Below, one piece after another: positions 42,068 through 51,189 of a DNA stretch of 64,000 bases. Source of the DNA: JAWPMT01 sp965601475 (GTDB lineage Bacteria; Bacteroidota; Bacteroidia; Cytophagales; Cyclobacteriaceae); assembly GCA_965601475.1 (NCBI GenBank), contig OZ271832.1, positions 3,100,001-3,164,000 of the forward strand, in the 5' to 3' direction. A program made the position numbers and the translations under genes. Each line of letters begins with the position of its first letter. The first letter of the stretch is position 1. A model generated the notes under the pieces. That model searched no databases. It was not told where the DNA came from and saw only the letters and a program-made list of their open reading frames with translations.

Positions 42068-43020
42068 GGCAGGAAGTTTTTGAGGTGGGACTCGATTTCG
42101 TTGGTCTCAATGAGGAAGCCATCGTGACCATAATCACTGTCGATCGTCCTAAATTGGGCATTCGGAATGTAGTCTGCCAGGAACTGCTGTTCCTCGACCG
42201 GGAAGAGCATATCTGATGTGATTCCCAAAACCAATGTCTTGGCCTCAATGCGACGCAGGGCTTGCTTGACAGAGGGAAAATGTCTGCCCAAATTGTGGCT
42301 GTCCATGGCTTTGGACAGATAGTAATAGCTATGGGGAGTAAACCGCTCCTTCAGTTTGTGGCCCTGGTACCTTTGGTAAGAGGCTGCGCTGAAGCGGTCC
42401 CATCTTTGATCTTCATCTTTCTGGGTAATGTCATAAGTACGGTAGTGCCTGTATGACAACATGGCAATTGCCCTGGCGGCCTCCAGTCCCTTTTCCTCAT
42501 TGGTGTTTTGCAGTGCCATGCGCTGGGCCTCATTGAACGCTATGCCCCATGGGGAATGCACAGCATTCGTGGCTATGGGTACGATATGCTCGAATAATTC
42601 GGGCTCCTGAACGGCCCATTCCAACAATTGCTGCCCACCCATGGACCCGCCAATCCCGATGTGGATTTTTTGTATACCCAGATGATCGCGGAGCTTCTTA
42701 TGCGCGGTAACCAGGTCATAAATTGTAAGCAGTGGAAACTGGTAGTCCGTTGGTGTCGTGCTCCCATAGCATGATCCGAGCATGTTTGCACAAACGACGA
42801 AATACTTTTCAGGGTCAAATGGCCGATCGGGACCAAAAAGGTCCGGCCACCATTCAAATGGATCACTATTTGCCGTTAAGGCATGAAAAACCCATACTAC
42901 ATTGTCTCTTTCCCGGTTGAGGGTTCCTGCTGTGGTGTATCGAATCTTCAGCTCCGGTAAGAAGCCGCCTCCCTCAAGGCCAATGGGCCCTTCAATAGAG
43001 AGGGTAGCTGAATTCGCCAT
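42064..43020 (-). CDS. metX: Homoserine O-acetyltransferase
   Basis: A 318-residue alpha/beta hydrolase-fold enzyme that makes O-acetylhomoserine for methionine synthesis. The nucleophile Ser126 is in GGSMGGQ, the substrate stretch CANMLGSCYGSTTP is typical, and the catalytic His is in DYGHDGF near the end. The ATG at 43020 is used because it starts a normal N-terminus; the frame is open to 43038. It lies 167 bases behind a SAM riboswitch and is coupled to hom by ATGA. Confidence 0.94.
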   Translation of the reverse strand: MANSATLSIEGPIGLEGGGFLPELKIRYTTAGTLNRERDNVVWVFHALTANSDPFEWWPDLFGPDRPFDPEKYFVVCANMLGSCYGSTTPTDYQFPLLTIYDLVTAHKKLRDHLGIQKIHIGIGGSMGGQQLLEWAVQEPELFEHIVPIATNAVHSPWGIAFNEAQRMALQNTNEEKGLEAARAIAMLSYRHYRTYDITQKDEDQRWDRFSAASYQRYQGHKLKERFTPHSYYYLSKAMDSHNLGRHFPSVKQALRRIEAKTLVLGITSDMLFPVEEQQFLADYIPNAQFRTIDSDYGHDGFLIETNEIESHLKNFLP

Positions 43021-43187
43021 GGTCAAAGTTGTTAGCATTTTTGGTCATTGTTTTTTGGTCTGCAAATCCCAAAGCGATGAGAACCTTCGAGCGCAACAAC
43101 TCCCCCGAGCCAAAATCAGAATGACCTGCGAGATTTCTGCTCGCATCTAATGTGTGAAAGACCTTGAATTCAGTCAATTTTCCTTCA

Positions 43188-43277
43188 ATTTATCATTCAG
43201 GCATTAGCACCTTCCCGTTTTGGGGTGGGGGTTGCTAGCGCGTCTCAGAGCCTGTCTCTCAGCGCTTCTTTATAAAT
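43188..43277 (-). promoter_or_regulatory. SAM-I (S-box) riboswitch upstream of metX
   Basis: On the minus strand the 90-base element has P1 (ATTTAT with ATAAAT), P2 (GCGC with GCGC) with a kink-turn-like TGAGAG/CTGAGA region, the core sequence TAGCAACC, P3 (CCCC with GGG), then AGGTGCTAATGCC and GATAAAT. The core and order match the SAM-I family. SAM binding should shut off metX-hom. The stretch to the metX start (43021-43187) holds a short hairpin (43127-43145) and an open frame from TTG 43177 to 42992 that runs past the metX start; no classical terminator is seen, so the off-switch mechanism is unclear. Confidence 0.85.
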
Positions 43278-43298
43278 CGATTTTCGATTTTTGTGAAG

Positions 43299-43329
43299 CA
43301 AACGTAATATTGTTTCACAATTTTCCAAA
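43299..43329 (-). promoter_or_regulatory. Promoter of the riboswitch-metX-hom transcript
   Basis: On the minus strand TTTG (43329-43326), 19 bases, then TACGTTTG (43306-43299). Both boxes match the Bacteroidota consensus exactly. Transcription would start near 43292, about 15 bases before P1 of the riboswitch. Confidence 0.8.
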
Positions 43330-43338
43330 ACACAATTT

Positions 43339-44403
43339 GTGATAATCTCTCCTACCGCAAGACTATCAGTCGTTTCAGCAGCCATTTTGACATTTCTCGC
43401 CCTTCAACTTCCCGCACAGACGGACATGAGTTTTGTGGGTGTGGGCTACAAAGGAGGACGACCTCATCCGGATGACCGCTATGGCAGCCTGATCAGCTAT
43501 ACCAACAGCCTGGAGGTAGCTTGGAAAAAAGAGCATCTGGGGGATCAGTCCTGGGAGAAGTTGTTGAGGGGCCCTCAAACCACATGGGGCATGAAGTATA
43601 CGGATTTCGGCAACCCCAATATTGGTAAGAGTGTGGCCACATTTTACACCCTGGGTATCCCGATCTTGAAGTTCGAGCGGATTTCGCTGGTAGGTATTAT
43701 GGGAGGGGGGTTGGCTTACTTCTCGAACAAATTCGATCCGGAAACCAATCCGGAGAACGTCGCGATAAGTTCCGATTTCACCTTCCTGACAAGGTTTGGT
43801 GCAGCACTCCAATTCTCAGCAAGGCGGTGGAGATACGAGGTGCGATGGGATTTCGATCATTATTCGACCGCAGCAATGAGTCAGCCGAATATCGGCATCA
43901 ACAAGAATACATTTGGTTTGATGATCTATCGGGGTTGGGAGGTCAGTGAAGGAAAGCGTGGAGGGGCCCCATTTGACTTGGCGAGTCGCCTGAATATTGT
44001 TATCGGCACGGGTTTTCGGGAGGTCCAGGATGAAGCCTTTCAACATTGGAATATTTATGGTATTTATAATTTCCGAATAAATGACTTCATCGGCATAGGG
44101 GCAGGCAGCGGAATATTCGTAAATGGATCGGTCCGCAGGGAGCAGGAGCTAGCAGGTCGCACTGACCCTGCGATGGTTCGCTGGGGGCTCTCGCTCGGGC
44201 CCCAACTCACTTTGGACCGGGTTTTGGTAAATCTGAATTTTGGCGCATATCTGATCGACCCTTTCAATGATGATGGGTGGCCCTATCAACACATGATGGC
44301 AAGGTATTTTCTGACCAAAAACCTTTCTATGGCAATTTCATTGGTCACACATAGTTTCAGTGAGAGCTATAGTTTCGATGCGGGCATCGGTATTTCGCTA
44401 TAG
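43339..44403 (+). CDS. Outer-membrane protein resembling lipid A deacylase PagL
   Basis: A 354-residue protein with a signal peptide (about 1-27, ending LPAQ). The rest is beta-strand rich. FDHYSTAAMSQPNIGINKNTFGL contains His174 and Ser176 in the His-x-Ser arrangement of PagL/acyloxyacyl hydrolases, followed by an Asn-rich turn. PagL removes the 3-O acyl chain of lipid A in the outer membrane. The C-terminal half repeats a second barrel-like module not found in short PagL (about 150-190 residues), so a fusion or a larger barrel is possible. Start is GTG. It is divergent from the metX operon. Confidence 0.6.
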   Translation: MIISPTARLSVVSAAILTFLALQLPAQTDMSFVGVGYKGGRPHPDDRYGSLISYTNSLEVAWKKEHLGDQSWEKLLRGPQTTWGMKYTDFGNPNIGKSVATFYTLGIPILKFERISLVGIMGGGLAYFSNKFDPETNPENVAISSDFTFLTRFGAALQFSARRWRYEVRWDFDHYSTAAMSQPNIGINKNTFGLMIYRGWEVSEGKRGGAPFDLASRLNIVIGTGFREVQDEAFQHWNIYGIYNFRINDFIGIGAGSGIFVNGSVRREQELAGRTDPAMVRWGLSLGPQLTLDRVLVNLNFGAYLIDPFNDDGWPYQHMMARYFLTKNLSMAISLVTHSFSESYSFDAGIGISL

Positions 44404-44483
44404 ATGTTGGGCACAGCGAACTCCCCATGTGCCGAACGGGTTTAAGAAAAGGAATTGAATAAAATTGAAAGAAAAATCTAAAC

Positions 44484-45338
44484 ATGAATAAAGTTTGGTT
44501 CATCACCGGTTGCTCTACTGGATTTGGTAAAGAGCTGGCAATAATTGCTGCGAATGCAGGTGACACTGTCGTTGGAACTTTGAGAAAATCAGACCAGGTA
44601 GAGGCTTTTGACAACCTCGTCGAGGGGAAGACTTTTGGTGTGCTCCTGGACGTTACACAACCGCAACAAATCAAAGAAGGAGTACGCTTTGCACTGGAGA
44701 AGTTTGGAACCATTGATGTCTTGGTCAACAATGCGGGCTATGGCTCCTTGGGTGCTGTAGAGGAGGTGGCCGAGGACGAAATGCATCGGCAATTTGATGT
44801 AAATGTCTATGGTGCGGTACGAATGATACAAGCTGTCCTACCGACCATGCGTAGCAACAGGTCTGGTCATATTCTAAATGTCACTTCCATAGCCGGTCTT
44901 AATGGGTTCCCCGGAGTAGGGATCTACAATGGATCGAAATTTGCCCTCGAGGGAATCGGCGAGGCTTTGGCTGCAGACGTGAAGCCATTGGGTATCAAGG
45001 TCACGAACATCGAGCCTGGCCCGTTTAGGACTGACTGGGCCGGAAGATCTGCGACATTTTCTGCCGCCAGCATTCCGGATTATGCAGATTCTGCTAATAA
45101 GAATATGGGAGCTATTCAGGACGTGAGTGGCAAACAGATTGGAGATCCGGTAAAAGCGGCTCAGGCTATGTTTGATGTAGTCCAATTGGACCAACCACCG
45201 GTTCATCTTCCACTTGGCGGTCCCGCTTACAACCGAATCAGAGCTAAGTTGGAAGAGTTTGCGAAAGAAGTGGATGAATTTGAGTACCTGGGATTGCCGA
45301 CAGATTATACGGAGGAAGAGTTGAAAGACTTATCTTAA
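44484..45338 (+). CDS. Short-chain dehydrogenase/reductase
   Basis: A 284-residue classical SDR with cofactor loop TGCSTGFG (8-15), NNAG, catalytic Ser in NVTSIAG and YNGSK (Tyr-x-x-x-Lys). The first strand is followed by GTLRKSD, where Arg suggests NADP(H). The substrate is unknown. It is 4 bases upstream of the next gene, so co-transcribed. Confidence 0.9.
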   Translation: MNKVWFITGCSTGFGKELAIIAANAGDTVVGTLRKSDQVEAFDNLVEGKTFGVLLDVTQPQQIKEGVRFALEKFGTIDVLVNNAGYGSLGAVEEVAEDEMHRQFDVNVYGAVRMIQAVLPTMRSNRSGHILNVTSIAGLNGFPGVGIYNGSKFALEGIGEALAADVKPLGIKVTNIEPGPFRTDWAGRSATFSAASIPDYADSANKNMGAIQDVSGKQIGDPVKAAQAMFDVVQLDQPPVHLPLGGPAYNRIRAKLEEFAKEVDEFEYLGLPTDYTEEELKDLS

Positions 45339-45342
45339 GCCC

Positions 45343-45957
45343 ATGAATTCGGGAAAGCAAGCTCAAGAATTGTTTCATACGCTTTCGGATCAGCAAAAGC
45401 GGTTTCTGATCGAAAAGGACCTGACCGATGAGAAATCGATCAAGGAGTGGTTGACTTTCCTGAGTGATATCGTGCGCTATGATGAATTGATAGACAAAAC
45501 CACGAGAAACTTGAAGATGGCGATCATGCTCCTCTGGATCATTGCCATCTTCAATGTTGTGGTAGCAATCATCACCAAATCATTGCCTTTGGCGCTGCTA
45601 GCCATTGCCATGGCAGGCTTGGCCATTTTTCAAAGGGTCAAAAGATCATCTTATTTCAAGCGGGATCTTCATAACCACCTGAGATTGTTTTTCTATCCGC
45701 TACTCAGGGCGCTTTTTGATACTGCAGGACCGGACATGCCCTTGTTTGCCGATTTTCGATTGAGGGAAAAGGACACCAAGGATTATGTTGTCAGCTTTTC
45801 CTTTCCATGGGATGACCGCAAATCAATCAAAGCCAAGTTGCACCGCGACAGGTACGAACTCAATGTATTGATCGACCAAGACGAAAAGCTAATCCATGGA
45901 GAGACGCTTGCGGTAGGATCCTTCTTAGAGGACCTCAAGCTGAATCTGGCCTCCTAG
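45343..45957 (+). CDS. Two-helix membrane protein of unknown function
   Basis: A 204-residue protein with a soluble helical N-terminus, a hairpin of two membrane helices (58-77 and 80-96) and a C-terminal soluble domain with beta strands (KDYVVSFSFPWDDRKSIKAKL). No family is recognised. The gene follows the SDR by 4 bases and ends 2 bases from the convergent permease gene. Confidence 0.65.
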   Translation: MNSGKQAQELFHTLSDQQKRFLIEKDLTDEKSIKEWLTFLSDIVRYDELIDKTTRNLKMAIMLLWIIAIFNVVVAIITKSLPLALLAIAMAGLAIFQRVKRSSYFKRDLHNHLRLFFYPLLRALFDTAGPDMPLFADFRLREKDTKDYVVSFSFPWDDRKSIKAKLHRDRYELNVLIDQDEKLIHGETLAVGSFLEDLKLNLAS

Positions 45958-45959
45958 GT

Positions 45960-48530
45960 TCATTCCCGTCGAAGTGTGTTCGCCGGGTTGACCATGATCA
46001 CTTTCCTGATTTGGCCGAAGACTGTCAACCCAATCGTAAACGCCATGATGAGAATGCAAAGCAGGATCGGGAGGATGCTGAATGGCTTGGATACCGAAAA
46101 CACGAAAGCAACAGCCTTCTGCATCAGCCAGATACTCAATGGCGCCCCTAAGCCAAAAGCGATAATTAAAATCAATAAAAATTCTTGGTTGGCTAGCCGG
46201 ATGATGTCGCCGCCTGATGCTCCAAGCACTTTGCGGATGCTGAATTCTTTGATACGTTTTTGCATGGTGAATGACAGCAGTCCGTACAGCCCCAGACAAG
46301 ATAGCAGTATGGTCATGAAGGATGTTGTCAACATAAACAGGGTGTTGGCGTCTACATTGCGGTAATGAGCGTCAAAGATATCTGCCTGAATATGCCGGGC
46401 ATAGGGGTCTTCAGGTATGAGCTCATGCCATTTTTCCTGTACCAGGATATCCACTTCCTGCAGCGTCCCTGACCTTGCTTTGATCACAAGATGATCGTGA
46501 TGTAATTCCTCGCTGGTGAAGACCATGGGGCGAAGGATGTCCTGGTCAAAAAATACGTGATTGAGATTGGCAATCAAGCCGATGACGGTCCTGTGCTCGC
46601 CGTCAAAAATGAAGTTCTTTCCGACGGGGTCTGGCCAATTCATTTGATCAGCGAAAAGCTGATTGACAATGACTGATTTTGCATCACCATTGGGTTTGAA
46701 GCCCTGGCCCTCAACCAATCCCACACCCATGGTTCCCAGGTAGGTTGCCGAGACATCGTAGTGGAGTACTTTGAATTGTTGGTCCAGGTATTGGAAATCT
46801 ATCAGGTGGTTACCGGTGCCAATATGCCCTTTTGACGTGCTGATAGCCACAACGTCTGACTGGTCCTGGAACTCATCTTGAAAGGCCCTCAAATGCTCTC
46901 CTTTTGCCGAAACCGCCAAAACCTCCGAAGGATCATAGCCCCAACCCAGGCTTTTCACATATTGTGCATTGTCCGTGAAGATGAAGCAAGCCAATACGGT
47001 GAAGAAGGCAAGGAAGAACTGGAAAGTCAGCAAAATTCTTGAAAGCCTGTTCTTACCCGAAAGATGGGACTCACCTTTGAAGGTGTCCAGGGTCTGCAAT
47101 GTGGAGATATAGAATGCCGGGTAGCTTCCGGAAAGGATGCCGAGGGATAGGAACAGGATGACAAAATATGAAATGGCCACCTGTGGAGAGGAAAATGAGA
47201 AAGGTATGGCGACGGGGGAAACCATGTTGAATCCCGGTAGCAAGAAGAAATAAGCGCTCAGAACGCCTAGTACGAGAGCGATCGCACACAGCAAGAAATT
47301 CTCAATCAAAAATTGGGTAATGATGTTGACCCTGGAGCTTCCCATTACTTTTCTAATGCCGATTTCCTTGAGGCGCTTTGTGGCTGAGGCCAGTGCAATG
47401 TTGACGTAGTTCAGGCAGGCAAATAGCAACAGCAGACCGCCGACAATTGCAATGCCCATAGTCCCGGATGCATCGTTGCCGTAGATGGCACGTTCCTGGA
47501 TCTGGCCAGCCCTGGTACTCAGTTCATCCAATGACATCAGTTCATAGCGTAAAACCGGACTTTCGGGCTTGGCTTCGTTTTGCGTTTGTTGATACGATTT
47601 GAGGAGTTGAAGGAGGCTTTCAGGCGCGTTCTGATCCTTTCTTAAGGACACAAAGGTCGCCTTAGTTTCGTCAATCCAATTCTTTCTAATGCCCGTAATT
47701 CGTTCCAGGTGTTTGGCATGAATCATAATCTTCGGCCGAAAACTGTTGTTTATAGGCACTGGCTCGAAAATTCCTGACACTGTAAAGGATTGGCTGATAC
47801 CTGATTCGAATTTTATGCTGACTTCCTTGCCCATAGGATCTACGTCGCCGAAGTACTTCTTCCTCAGGTCCTGATCCAGCAGGATTTGGTTCACGCCAAA
47901 CACCGATTTGTCACCCATGTCAAGGGCGAAGTCGAATATTTCCAGAAAGTCGTTGTCGGCAAAGAGGATACGTTCCTGAAATACATTTTTTCCAAATTTC
48001 ACGTTGCCTGTGGCATACTGGATGGCTGTAGTACGCTCTACCGCAGGATGTTCACTCCCCAGCTTATCCTTGAGAACCGTAGGACTCGGACCATAGAGTC
48101 GCTCCTGGCCATTTTCGTTGATATGGCTAACTACCTGGTAAATTCTATCACGTTTCTGATGGAAGGTGTTGAGATTGAAGAAGAAGTCTGCAAATAGAAA
48201 GGTGGTCACTGCGCAGCCCACGGAGAGTGTGAGACCGGAAATGTTGATAAGCGATGAGCTCCAGTTTTTCCAGAGACTCCGATAGGCGATTTTCAAATAG
48301 CTTCGAAACATAATGTTGTGAGTTCTGAGTGCCGAAAATGGATTGTATTTAAAGTTTGATGGTCTGAAGTAGCGCAGGATATCCCACAGGAAAGCAAGCC
48401 GAGCTAATCTCAACCCGTCCGTCAGTGCTCTCTGATGGAAGAGCTCATAGACGTCGCCCCTGATTTCCTCGATTTGGCTTGTGTCACAGAACCATTCGAG
48501 GAATCGATCTGCCCACTCCGGAGGACTCAT
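45960..48530 (-). CDS. MacB/FtsX-type ABC permease with N-terminal prefix domain
   Basis: The 856-residue protein starts with a short soluble prefix (about 1-60, EWADRFLEWFCDTSQIEEIRGDVYELF, the permease prefix domain), then two MacB-periplasmic/FtsX permease repeats with eight helices in all. LKEIGIRKVMGSSRVNII and IKEFSIRKVLGASGGDII are the repeated coupling-loop motifs. Bacteroidota encode many of these, usually without the ATPase beside them. They may move peptides or signal envelope stress mechanically. Its start overlaps the PadR-like regulator gene by 4 bases, so the two are one unit. Confidence 0.9.
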   Translation of the reverse strand: MSPPEWADRFLEWFCDTSQIEEIRGDVYELFHQRALTDGLRLARLAFLWDILRYFRPSNFKYNPFSALRTHNIMFRSYLKIAYRSLWKNWSSSLINISGLTLSVGCAVTTFLFADFFFNLNTFHQKRDRIYQVVSHINENGQERLYGPSPTVLKDKLGSEHPAVERTTAIQYATGNVKFGKNVFQERILFADNDFLEIFDFALDMGDKSVFGVNQILLDQDLRKKYFGDVDPMGKEVSIKFESGISQSFTVSGIFEPVPINNSFRPKIMIHAKHLERITGIRKNWIDETKATFVSLRKDQNAPESLLQLLKSYQQTQNEAKPESPVLRYELMSLDELSTRAGQIQERAIYGNDASGTMGIAIVGGLLLLFACLNYVNIALASATKRLKEIGIRKVMGSSRVNIITQFLIENFLLCAIALVLGVLSAYFFLLPGFNMVSPVAIPFSFSSPQVAISYFVILFLSLGILSGSYPAFYISTLQTLDTFKGESHLSGKNRLSRILLTFQFFLAFFTVLACFIFTDNAQYVKSLGWGYDPSEVLAVSAKGEHLRAFQDEFQDQSDVVAISTSKGHIGTGNHLIDFQYLDQQFKVLHYDVSATYLGTMGVGLVEGQGFKPNGDAKSVIVNQLFADQMNWPDPVGKNFIFDGEHRTVIGLIANLNHVFFDQDILRPMVFTSEELHHDHLVIKARSGTLQEVDILVQEKWHELIPEDPYARHIQADIFDAHYRNVDANTLFMLTTSFMTILLSCLGLYGLLSFTMQKRIKEFSIRKVLGASGGDIIRLANQEFLLILIIAFGLGAPLSIWLMQKAVAFVFSVSKPFSILPILLCILIMAFTIGLTVFGQIRKVIMVNPANTLRRE

Positions 48531-48874
48531 ATACCGGAGGTACTAAGGCCAAGTCCGGGAATGCTGCCAAACAGCCGATCTCTTTGCTCTTTCAAGGCGA
48601 TCAGTATTGTCTTTCCTTCGGTTGTGAGGGTATAGAGCTTTTTGCGCCTTCCACCCCTTTCTTCTGTGGCGTCACCCATATGGGAAGTGAGCAGCTGCTT
48701 TCTTTCCAAACGTTTCAGGACTTCATGAACCGCGCTGATATTCACCTTGCGCTTGAGGTCATTGGTGATGTAGTTGCGTACCGCGACACTATAAGCATCG
48801 TTGTGTAAGGTGCCTACCACCAACAGTACGAGTTCTTCAAATTCTCCGAGGTTGTTGCCTTTGCTATTTCCCAT
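48527..48874 (-). CDS. PadR-family transcriptional regulator
   Basis: A 115-residue winged-helix repressor: LGEFEELVLLVVGTL, then VNISAVHEVLKRLERKQLLTS and a wing with EERGGRRKKLYTLTTEGK, and a short C-terminal dimerisation helix. PadR proteins repress their target until a ligand binds. The gene is coupled to the permease gene by ATGA, and a near-perfect dyad lies just upstream of its start. This makes autoregulation of the pair likely. Confidence 0.9.
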   Translation of the reverse strand: MGNSKGNNLGEFEELVLLVVGTLHNDAYSVAVRNYITNDLKRKVNISAVHEVLKRLERKQLLTSHMGDATEERGGRRKKLYTLTTEGKTILIALKEQRDRLFGSIPGLGLSTSGI

Positions 48875-48881
48875 TTTGCGT

Positions 48882-48923
48882 TATACAAACGTGAAACTAA
48901 TAAATATGTTTCGGTTTTGTATA
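48882..48923 (-). promoter_or_regulatory. 42-bp nested dyad, probable PadR operator
   Basis: Outer arms TATACAAA (48882-48889) and TTTGTATA (48916-48923) are perfect inverted repeats. Inner arms GAAAC (48893-48897) and GTTTC (48908-48912) are also perfect, with three bases between outer and inner arm on each side and a 10-base AT-rich centre. It lies 8 to 49 bases before the PadR start codon, where binding would block promoter or start of transcription. Confidence 0.75.
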
Positions 48924-48972
48924 AAATGTGATTGGCATACAGATTGACTGGGTTGCGAGCGGTAGGTTAGTG

Positions 48973-50535
48973 CTATTTGGCGAAGGCGATGGCTCTGGTT
49001 TCCCGAATCACAGTTACCTTGATCTGGCCAGGATACTGCATGTCTTTTTCGATTTTTTGCGAGATTCCAAATGACAAATCGCTTGCTTCTTTGTCACCAA
49101 CTTGCTCCGCATCCACCATGACCCGCAGTTCTCTACCAGCTTGAATCGCGTAGCATTTGTTGACGCCGTCAAAACTCAATGCAAGTGTCTCCAGGTCTTT
49201 GAGCCGCTTGATATAAGACTCCATGATTTCTCGACGGGCACCTGGTCGACTTCCGGAAATGGCGTCACAGGCCTGCACGATTGGTGAGATCATTGAGGTC
49301 ATTTCTATTTCGTCGTGGTGTGCGCCGATGGCGTTGCAGACTTCTTTGTTTTCTTTGTACTTCTTGGCCAGTTCCATTCCCAGAATCGCATGAGGTGTAT
49401 CTGGTTCTTCCGGCCAGACTTTGCCAATATCGTGTAAGAGGCCGGCGCGTTTAGCCAGTTTTACATTGAGACCCAACTCGGAAGCGAGCGTTGCGCATAG
49501 TTTGGCGACCTCGCGGGAGTGCTGGAGTAGGTTTTGTCCATAGGATGATCTGAAGCGCATCCTACCTACCATTTTGATGAGTTCGGGGTGAAGGCCATGG
49601 ATGCCAAGGTCGATCACGGTACGTTCGCCGATCTCAATGATTTCTTCCTCGATGTTCTTTCTGGTCTTGTTCACGATTTCTTCGATCCTGGCAGGGTGTA
49701 TCCTACCGTCCTGCACCAATCTGTGCAGGGACAGCCGGGCGATTTCTCGTCTGACTGGATCGAAACCGGAGATGATGATGGCTTCCGGCGTATCATCGAC
49801 AATAATTTCTACGCCTGTGGCTCCTTCCAATGCCCGGATATTTCGTCCTTCCCGTCCAATAATCTTGCCTTTGATATCATCGCTTTCAATATTGAAGACG
49901 GATACGCAGTTTTCTATTGCATGCTCTGTGGCCGTCCGCTGAATGGTTTGCAATACAATTTTCTTCGCCTCTTTGGTGGCCGTCAATTTTGCTTGCTCTA
50001 TGATCTCTTTGATGTGTTGGGATGCGCTTGTTCTGGCCTCATCCTGCAGGGTTTCCATCAGACGTTCCTTGGCTTCATCTGCTGTGAGGTTTGAAATCTT
50101 CTCCAACAGTGAGACTTGCTGTGTTTTGAGTTTTTCGTACTCTTCCTTTCGTTTTTTGACGATTTCAGATTGAGCAGTGACATTCTCTTTCATGGAATCT
50201 AGCTCAGCCTCTGCACGCTTATTTTGCTCTATTTGCTTGGAAAGATTGCTTTCTCGTTGCTTGAGTTTGTTTTCGTTGGAGATGATCTGATTCTTCTTGC
50301 GATTGGCCTCTTCTTCGAATTCACTCTTGAGCCTGATGAATTTCTCTTTTGCTTCCAGGATTTTGTCTTTCTTGATGTTTTCAGCTTTGAGCTCAGCTTC
50401 CTTCAGGATGTGTCGCTTCTCGTCTTCGGCTTCCTTCAGCTTTGATTCTACCTGCTTTCGCAGCAGAACGCGCTGGACAATGATGCCCGCGGCAATACCG
50501 GCTACGAGTGAAATGACTGTTATGATTAATTCCAT
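48973..50535 (-). CDS. rny: Ribonuclease Y
   Basis: The 520-residue membrane-anchored endoribonuclease starts mRNA decay. It has an N-terminal helix (about 3-22), a long charged coiled coil (25-190), a KH domain with KGKIIGREGRNIRALEGATG, and an HD domain (LLQHSREVAKLCATLA, LLHDIGK) that holds the metal site. Length and order are as in the family. It follows zapA by 56 bases on the same strand. Confidence 0.97.
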   Translation of the reverse strand: MELIITVISLVAGIAAGIIVQRVLLRKQVESKLKEAEDEKRHILKEAELKAENIKKDKILEAKEKFIRLKSEFEEEANRKKNQIISNENKLKQRESNLSKQIEQNKRAEAELDSMKENVTAQSEIVKKRKEEYEKLKTQQVSLLEKISNLTADEAKERLMETLQDEARTSASQHIKEIIEQAKLTATKEAKKIVLQTIQRTATEHAIENCVSVFNIESDDIKGKIIGREGRNIRALEGATGVEIIVDDTPEAIIISGFDPVRREIARLSLHRLVQDGRIHPARIEEIVNKTRKNIEEEIIEIGERTVIDLGIHGLHPELIKMVGRMRFRSSYGQNLLQHSREVAKLCATLASELGLNVKLAKRAGLLHDIGKVWPEEPDTPHAILGMELAKKYKENKEVCNAIGAHHDEIEMTSMISPIVQACDAISGSRPGARREIMESYIKRLKDLETLALSFDGVNKCYAIQAGRELRVMVDAEQVGDKEASDLSFGISQKIEKDMQYPGQIKVTVIRETRAIAFAK

Positions 50536-50591
50536 TGCTTCAATCTATTTTGATAATAGAGGAGAAGAATGGGTGGAATAGTGGGGTACTG

Positions 50592-50876
50592 CTACAGAGA
50601 TTCTGAAATCAACTCGTTCAACTGCGCCAATTTCGTCGCCGAAAACGTGTCAGTGGAATCGATCTCTTCCTCGTTCTTCATCTTTTCAACCAGGCAATCA
50701 AAGGCTACCATCGCCAAAAGATCCTGATTATCGTCAATCCCAAACTGATCTCTGTATTTTCTTATTTTATCATTTAGGCCCTTGCCTGCCTTCCTTATCC
50801 TTTCTTCATCCTCCACTTTGACCCTCATAGGGTACTCGCGATTGGCAATTTTTAGCTTTATGGATAATTCAGACAT
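50592..50876 (-). CDS. zapA: Cell division protein ZapA
   Basis: A 94-residue protein with the ZapA pattern: an N-terminal strand (LSIKLKIANREYPMRV), the helix ERIRKAGKGLNDKIRKYRDQF, then DNQDLLAMVAFDCLVEKMK. ZapA bundles FtsZ filaments at the division site. It stands between a small coiled-coil gene and rny in what looks like the pheT-orf-zapA-rny transcript. Confidence 0.9.
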   Translation of the reverse strand: MSELSIKLKIANREYPMRVKVEDEERIRKAGKGLNDKIRKYRDQFGIDDNQDLLAMVAFDCLVEKMKNEEEIDSTDTFSATKLAQLNELISESL

Positions 50877-50886
50877 ATTTCCAGGT

Positions 50887-51189
50887 CTATGCGTCGCTCA
50901 AATGAGCAATGCACTTATCAATTTCTCTTATATAGTCATCTAGTACTTCCTTCAATTCCCTCGAATCTTCCGTCTCTACCGTCATGTTTCCTACAAGTTT
51001 ACTGATTTTAAACTTATTTTGGAAGTTCGATATTTCGCCGACTTTCTGGGTCAGCTCGCTTTTCAAGCGTTCATTTTGACGCTGACTTTCAGTGAGTTCT
51101 TGCTTCAATTTGTTGTGCTCTCTGATTAGGAGCTTGATCTTGCGCTCCAGGGTGTCGAGTTCATGTCGAAAACTTAGGGATTCCTTCAT
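50887..51189 (-). CDS. Small coiled-coil protein between pheT and zapA
   Basis: This 100-residue protein is predicted to be a long coiled coil (about 5-60, TLERKIKLLIREHNKLKQEL) with a C-terminal helical segment (about 70-97). Its position in front of zapA suggests a ZapB-like partner in cell division, but the sequence gives no proof. The start codon directly abuts the pheT stop and zapA follows 10 bases later. Confidence 0.75.
   Translation of the reverse strand: MKESLSFRHELDTLERKIKLLIREHNKLKQELTESQRQNERLKSELTQKVGEISNFQNKFKISKLVGNMTVETEDSRELKEVLDDYIREIDKCIAHLSDA

Noticed and set aside
42992..43177. A 61-codon TTG-started frame between the SAM riboswitch and metX, as a normal gene.
   Set aside because: It overlaps the metX start, has no family resemblance and no good start; kept only as a possible leader frame in the riboswitch finding.
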